Positions 1 to 64,000 of a DNA stretch of 64,000 bases are shown piece by piece. The DNA lies in the NCBI RefSeq assembly GCF_964340395.1, contig NC_135552.1, forward strand, positions 21,109,181 through 21,173,180, in the 5' to 3' direction. Made by a program: the position numbers and the translations under genes. Below the pieces are notes generated by a model. The model was not told where the DNA came from and did not search any database. It saw only the letters and a program-made list of their open reading frames with translations. Positions within the stretch are counted from its first letter, which is position 1. Every line of letters begins with the position of its first letter. The stretch is from Glandiceps talaboti (lineage: Eukaryota; Hemichordata; Enteropneusta; Spengelidae).

Positions 1-21
1 GATTGACCTTTGTTCTTGTAG

Positions 22-19195
<19,174 letters not shown>

Positions 19196-19249
19196 CGGAC
19201 GATTGTGATGTTAGTAGAAGTGTCTGACGTAATCAACACAAGTCAAGAT

Positions 19250-19475
19250 CGTACAATTACGAAGCAATGTATATTCGTGTTTGAGATCCTAAAATTACGA
19301 TGCAATGTGTATTCCAGTGTTTGAGATGTTAACCTTACGATGCAATGTATATTCCAGTATTTGATATTATAAAATTATCATGCAATATGTATTCTTGTCC
19401 ACTCTTTGATTCTAAAAAGTATGATACAATATATATTCAATGTTTTAGATATTAAAATCACGATGTAATATATTA
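19250..19475 (+). repeat. 3' UTR tandem repeat, about 55-bp unit
   Basis: Four to five degenerate units, each with tacgatgcaatgtatattc followed by gtgtttgaga. Absent from gene B, where it was lost with the last exon. Confidence 0.6.
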
Positions 19476-19829
19476 GCTAAGATAAACTTGATGCCTAAAA
19501 AAGGAGTTCGTCTTTAAAATACATATACACATGTACCATAGATAATTCTCCTATAAAAACAAACTTGTATGGAGTAGGAAATGTACAAATGAAAAGATAA
19601 AACAATAAAAAATGAAATGAGGATAAAATTTGTTCAAGAACTTAACCTGGCTTAACCTGAAAATAGCACCAATAGTTATGAAGGTTCAGAATCTGTACTT
19701 ATACAATATAATTAAGTGGCACAGGTTATAACTGATATACAACTAAAAGTTTGATTCCTAAAAATTACATATTTACTGTAGTAACTGTTTCCTCTATGTT
19801 ATTTGTTTGCTATATATATTCAACTGTGT

Positions 19830-20250
19830 ATGAAATGTTAGAATTACGATGTAATGTATATGCAAATTGTGTTTGAACTGTTTGAATCTTAGAATTGCGA
19901 TGCTATGTATTCGATTGTATTTGATACTGCTTGTCGTGTTTGAAATCTTAGAATTACGATGCAATGTGCTGTGTTTGAAATGCTTGAAATCTAGAATTAC
20001 AATGCAATGTAATGTTTGAAATCTTGTAACTACAATGCAATGTGTTGTATTTGAAATTTTATAATAACGATGCAATGTATATATTGTGTTTGAACTGTTT
20101 GAAATCTTGGAATTACAATGCAATGCGTTGTGTTTCAGCTGTTTGAAATCTTAGAGTTACGTATACGATGCAATGTGTTCAATTGTGTTTGAACTGTTTG
20201 AAATCTTAGAATTACAATGTAATGTATATGCAATTGTGTATGGAATTTTA
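19830..20250 (+). repeat. 3' UTR tandem repeat, related unit
   Basis: About ten degenerate copies of a unit of roughly 40 bp containing gtttgaactgtttgaaatc and ttagaattacgatgcaatg. A shorter cluster is at 52040-52330 behind gene B. Confidence 0.65.
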
Positions 20251-20349
20251 GCATGATGCACTCAATATGTGTATAAATTCTTTGATGTACAATATGGTAC
20301 ACCTTTTCACTTTGTGTCCGAAACATTTCTAAGTTCCTGAACTGCACGT

Positions 20350-20355
20350 AATAAA
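20350..20355 (+). terminator. Candidate polyadenylation signal, gene A
   Basis: AATAAA in the context cacgtaataaa, conserved at 52425-52430 behind gene B. A/B similarity ends just after it. Confidence 0.5.
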
Positions 20356-20359
20356 CTGT

Positions 20360-20500
20360 GGATTGTAAAACGTGACCCTCCTCCAAATATTATAATGCAA
20401 AATATGACCCCCCAAAAAACAGGTTTGTAAAATGTGACAAACCCCCCCCCCATTCCTCTGGCCATCCCCCTGTAAATACTGAAGGCTCCTTTACCTAATG
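20360..20500. repeat. Poly-C dispersed repeat behind gene A
   Basis: Pattern gtaaaacgtgaccctcctcc, aatatgacccccc, aaaccccccccc and actgaaggctcct. Starts right after the poly(A) signal, at the point where A/B similarity ends. Confidence 0.6.
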
Positions 20501-20673
20501 TGTGTCTCATTTTTTCAGACAGGCACATCATTAGCCTTATATGTGTGTGATTTACTTCCATACATGCATATTTGCATTATGTGTGTGTCATTTACTTGTA
20601 TGCATGCATATTTGCGTTATTTGTGTATTTCATTTACTTCCATACAAGCATCATTTGCCCTATGTGTGTGTGT

Positions 20674-20712
<39 letters not shown>

Positions 20713-20778
20713 ATTTACTTCCACACATGCATCATTTGCCTTTCGTGTGTGTCATTTATCTCCATATTACATATGTAT
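20501..20778. other. GT-rich intergenic repeat
   Basis: Iterations of tatgtgtgtcatttacttcc and atgcatatttgc around a (TG)n run at 20661-20711. No gene; open frames here are low-complexity. Confidence 0.6.
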
Positions 20779-21212
20779 GTATATGTTACACCCAATCTGT
20801 GAAATTGCCCAATTCATGAAATGGGTAGGTAACTTTGCCCAGTTCATGAAAAGTCAATCGTGTTGCCCAGGTTATGAAGTGGGTATTTTAAGATATGCCC
20901 AGTACGTGAAGTGGGCATCTTTTATAGGACACACACAAAACAGAATACGAATCAAACAACTTTATTATCATGTATTTACAAACTCATCACTTCACAATTA
21001 ATATTTTATAATAATTCAGTGCAGCTTGTGTTTTTAATAGAGTTCGATAATCAACACCCACTTCAAAACTCTTCCCTAAAAATTTCATTTCGCTCCTTTT
21101 TAGATCATAATCTATACTCTTATTTGCATAAGTGATTATTTCATGAACTGGGCAAAGTTACATGCACATTTCATGAATTGGGCAGTTTCACGGATTGGGT
21201 GTAACATATACA
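20779..21212. mobile_element. MITE-like element with long terminal inverted repeats
   Basis: The left end (tatatgttacacccaatc, gtgaaattgcccaattcatg, ctttgcccagttcatgaa) recurs inverted at the right end (ttcatgaactgggcaaag, catttcatgaattgggcag, gattgggtgtaacatata). Arms are about 75 bp, total about 434 bp, with no transposase. The motif tgcccag.tcatgaa or a variant is also iterated at 20857-20910. Not present behind gene B. Confidence 0.78.
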
Positions 21213-21901
21213 TGCATGACTGATTTGCATTATGTGTGTGTCATTTATTTCCATATATGTCACTGAGTTATTTGCCATTATGTTTGTGTAAGTTACTTTC
21301 ATGCATGTGCTATTTACCTTTGTATGTGTGTCACTTACGATAGTATGTGTAAATCAATTATTTTACATTCGGCGCCTCGTCACCCCACCCCGGTAAATTT
21401 GACACGTTCTCTCAGTGGTTTCTCCCTAGACTAAACACGTCCGGCCACACTACTAATACAAAGACTACACTGTGTAACCGATCAACGCGTCCAATAAATC
21501 AAATTTAAAAAAAAAAAAAAAACCCGTTCAAATGTCATTTGTGAACATCTTGGGGGCATAGCTTGTTTCAAATGATGGCAACGAAATACTTTCAAGTGAC
21601 ATTTACATTTACAGTATTCGTAAAATGTGACATTCGCTTTTACTACCACTCAAGAGTTGCGATTTAGTATGTTTGTTTTACTTGACAAGCAGGCGGTACG
21701 AATCTATTGTTGAACACTCTCTTTTACGTCCTCTAAATAAGTGATTCACTGCTAACTTGTGTACTTTATACCATCCATCAAACGATATAATTCTCCCTTT
21801 TACAACGGAAGAAAAACGCCCCTCAGTGAATCACAACATAAAAAGAGTTCCAAGGGAACCATTGTTTTACATGACATAGGGCTTGAATTGAAGATTCAAA
21901 G
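21213..21901 (+). other. Region upstream of gene B
   Basis: Putative promoter and 5' UTR of gene B. Contains an A15 run near 21507-21522. I see no convincing TATA box or other site. Confidence 0.35.
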
Positions 21902-51591
<29,690 letters not shown>

Positions 51592-52039
51592 AAATCCAAA
51601 ATAAATACCAAATTCTCATCCATATGGTCACTTTAAGATGAAGTGAAAATTTGTATAGCACCAAAATCCCATTGAAAATGTTATTGTTCAGAGGCGCTTC
51701 ACAAACTTGATGTATAAAAAGGAGTACATTTAAAGCCCTTCTTTAAAATACATATACACATGTACAATAGATAATTCTCCTATAAAACTAACTTGTATGG
51801 AGTAGGGAATGTACAAATGAAAAGATAAAACTATAAAAAATGAAATGAGGATAAAATTTGTTCAAGAACTTAACCTGACTTAACCTGAAAATAGCACCAA
51901 TAGTTATGAAGGTTCAGAATCTGTACTTATACAATATAATTAAGTGGTACAGATTATAACTGATATACAACTAAAAAGTTTGATTCCTAAAAATTACATA
52001 TTTACTGTAGTAACTGTTTCCTATGTATTATTTGTGTTT

Positions 52040-52330
52040 GCAATATATATTCGACTGTGTATGAAATGTAATGTATATGCATATATGCAATTGTGTTTGA
52101 AATCCTAGAGAATTACAATGCATGTATTGTGTTTGAACTGTTTGAAATCGTAGAATTACGATGCATGTATTGTGTTTGAACTGTTTGGAATCGTAGAATT
52201 ACGATGCAATGTATTGTGTTTGAACTGTTTGAAATCTTGAACTTGCAATAAAATGTATTGTGTTTGAACTGTTTGAAATCTTAGAATTACAATGCAATGT
52301 ATATGCAATTATGTATGGAATTTTAGCATG
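52040..52330 (+). repeat. 3' UTR tandem repeats behind gene B
   Basis: Five to six copies of the gtttgaactgtttgaaatc / tagaattacgatgca unit, related to 19830-20250. Confidence 0.6.
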
Positions 52331-52424
52331 ATGCACTGGACATGTGTATAAATTCTTTGATGTACAATATGGGACACCTTTTCACTTTGTGTTCAAAACA
52401 TTTCTAAGTTGTTAGAGTACACGT

Positions 52425-52430
52425 AATAAA
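52425..52430 (+). terminator. Candidate polyadenylation signal, gene B
   Basis: AATAAA in cacgtaataaa, counterpart of 20350-20355. Confidence 0.5.
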
Positions 52431-52916
52431 GTCAATGCATTATATTGAAATAATTTCTTAAGAAATGTGATTAATAAGTTGTCATTCCTTTGACATTTCA
52501 ATATATCAAAATATCAATTCATGATGTGTTCAAGTAGTTCTAGTGGTCATTCTTGTTAGATAGTGAACAAAATGACTTCATCATTATACTTTTCTTCGTC
52601 TCGTTCCCATTTTTCAAACCGTGTCCTGTATTTTCGTTGAAGGAATGCTGAATTGTAATCGACGTAACCATGATAATGTTACTGGTCGCTATTTTCTGGT
52701 GGATTTTCACATAAGGGTTATCGATATAACACCAGTAATAACGTCATTTTCATAATTAAGAGAGGAACTTCGATAAAGCCAATATGAAAGTCATACTTTG
52801 GATGGTTTCGGAAAAGTGTGCATGGATGACGCCATTTTCATGTACAACTTACATGACGATTTGTTTCGTTCTTCCTCCCTCCCTCCCTTCCCTCCCTCTC
52901 CCCCTCTCTCGCTCCC

Positions 52917-52947
<31 letters not shown>

Positions 52948-54190
52948 CATACATACATACATACATACATACATACATACATACATACATACATACATAC
53001 ATGCATGCATGCATGACAGATGGGTGTAAGTTTTTATTATTGAAATTGAATTCCCTCGTAACATGAGACATACATGATGAATGCAAAGTAGTGAGTAAAA
53101 TTGGAAAGTAGGTGGTAAAAATTGAATCAAAGTATGAGTAAACAGAGTGCGGTGGGTACAGGAGGGGGTTGGTCGCCCCTTAGGCCCCTGGAGATTTTTG
53201 AAATTCAAGAAATAAATAAAAGAGTTTTCTGGTGCTATTTTAACACATCAAAGTTATTTTAATACCCTCTGCTGATCATTGGAATTTAAATGTAATAAAA
53301 TAACAGAAAAAAATTATCATAGTAGAGTATAATGATGCATGCCATAATACAAGCTTACCATTCCAAAAATTTTATCATTATGAAAAAATGTAGGATTCAA
53401 GGTGCCATGTTGTCAGGTACAGTATTCTCAGTAAGTTGACTTCGTGGTAGCATTTTAGTTTGTTTTGGAATTACCAACAGTTAGTGTAAACCTTTGACAA
53501 GACTCACAAGATTCTTATAAAGTTTAGGTGTCGACATGTGTATTTTGGAAATTGGCAGATTTGATATTTGTTACAACTAGTTTCTACATTTACATCACTT
53601 CACTTTTTTTAGCTCATTCTCTTCAAGCATATATTGTGCTGTCTTGAGTTTGTCTCCAAATTTTTTGTCACTTTTGGCCTACAACAATTCTTTTTCCAAA
53701 AAAAAACCTGCCACACCCCAGAAATTAAATGGTGTGCCCCTGAATCAAGGTCATAAGAAACTCACAGCAATAACTTCTTCCCTTGTACAATGACATGCAA
53801 ACAATACATAACTTGTATGTGTACCTTTGAAGTTTACTATCGCTAGAATGCATTATAATAGTGTTGACGGTGCTGGCGCTATCTTAGGTATATTTACTTT
53901 ACGTACGACTTCAAATCTTTAGAAATTTTACTGCATTTTATTCAATACATTTATGATAAGAAAGTTTGACAACTGATATTTGGAGGACAAGGGTATGATA
54001 CTGCTAGACACATGATACGCCTCTCAGAGTCCACCTCCTTCTTGTATTGATCACGTCTAAATCTCCGTGCAAGGTCGTGAGTGTCACTTGTACGGAAGAC
54101 AAGTTCTCTGGAGAGTAAACGGCAATCCTTACCTAAGCTCAGTTTTATGATTTCGGAGTTTATCATTTATTAACTCCGTTTGGTGTAAAT
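52431..54190 (+). other. Intergenic region between genes B and C
   Basis: Holds a (CATA)n run at 52917-53014. 53030-54190 shows no coding signal. It should include the promoter of gene C, but no element is clear. Confidence 0.45.
52917..53014. repeat. (CATA)n(CATG)n microsatellite
   Basis: About 21 CATA units, then four CATG-like units. Confidence 0.95.

Positions 54191-64000
<9,810 letters not shown>

Larger units (their letters stand above)
19196..20355 (+). other. Gene A 3' UTR (probable) with tandem repeats
   Basis: Non-coding, about 1.16 kb. Homology to the gene B 3' region stops close to an AATAAA at 20350-20355, which suggests that the transcript end was included in the duplication. 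Another AATAAA lies at 19604-19609. Contains two clusters of degenerate repeats built on tacgatgcaatgtat. Confidence 0.6.
51592..52430 (+). other. Gene B 3' UTR (probable)
   Basis: Begins with the 122-bp replacement segment, then follows the gene A 3' UTR. AATAAA at 52425-52430 is conserved with gene A and similarity ends there. Confidence 0.55.

Noticed and set aside
20498-21001. 167-residue frame rich in CVCV
   Set aside because: TG-repeat translation plus part of a MITE; not protein-like.

Overview
This is eukaryotic (metazoan) genomic DNA. Introns follow the GT/AG rule, the background is AT-rich, long microsatellites and degraded non-LTR retrotransposons are common, and the genes are built from alternating MAM and LDL-receptor class A (LDLa) modules. 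MAM+LDLa receptors of this size are typical of marine invertebrates such as amphioxus, hemichordates, brachiopods and cnidarians. The sequence alone does not fix the species, so I name none. LAYOUT: three MAM/LDLa-type genes lie head to tail on the + strand. Gene A (about 1-20355) enters at its 5' side already inside a MAM domain; 24 coding exons run to a stop at 19195. Gene B (21902-52430) starts with a signal-peptide exon and has 29 coding exons to a stop at 51591. From 29609 on it is a segmental duplicate of gene A, exon for exon. Gene C (54191 to beyond the right edge) has a signal-peptide exon, a long first intron, then two MAM exons. The window holds no tRNA or rRNA gene and no CRISPR. 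GENE PRODUCTS: summed exon lengths of gene B give 4313 nt. With one base restored in an A-run at 27257-27262 they make 1438 codons: signal peptide, LDLa1-MAM1-LDLa2-MAM2-LDLa3-MAM3-LDLa4-MAM4-LDLa5-MAM5-LDLa6-MAM6-LDLa7, a stalk microexon, one transmembrane helix and a short tail. This resembles the MALRD1-like class of type I membrane proteins. Gene A carries the same series from inside MAM2 onward and ends in a longer tail with an NPVY motif, the LDL-receptor-type endocytosis/PTB-binding signal. Gene B has lost that last exon. MAIN OBSERVATIONS: (1) Minisatellites in these genes repeatedly straddle an exon 3' end and its 5' splice site, so each unit carries another GTAAG-type donor: a 58-bp unit after the MAM4 exon (about 6 units in A, 23 in B), a 41-bp unit after LDLa7 (about 5-6 in A, 45 in B), and an independent roughly 64-bp unit after the second MAM exon of gene C (about 4). 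I know of no description of this recurrent architecture. (2) At LDLa7, use of any donor but the first adds a stop codon before the TM exon. (3) Gene B has lost the NPVY tail and has a single frame break in MAM1. (4) A/B divergence is uneven: some exons change mostly at replacement sites, while others are nearly identical in protein, which suggests selection or gene conversion. REPEATS: introns and flanks hold fragments of at least two CR1/L2/Jockey-type LINEs, several MITE or foldback elements (20779-21212, 30107-30178, 49320-49535, 58319-58434, 59405-59534), a dispersed family with poly-C/poly-G ends, a tRNA-like SINE segment, and many microsatellites. From 54252 to 62465 I see no coding sequence apart from the start of gene C.
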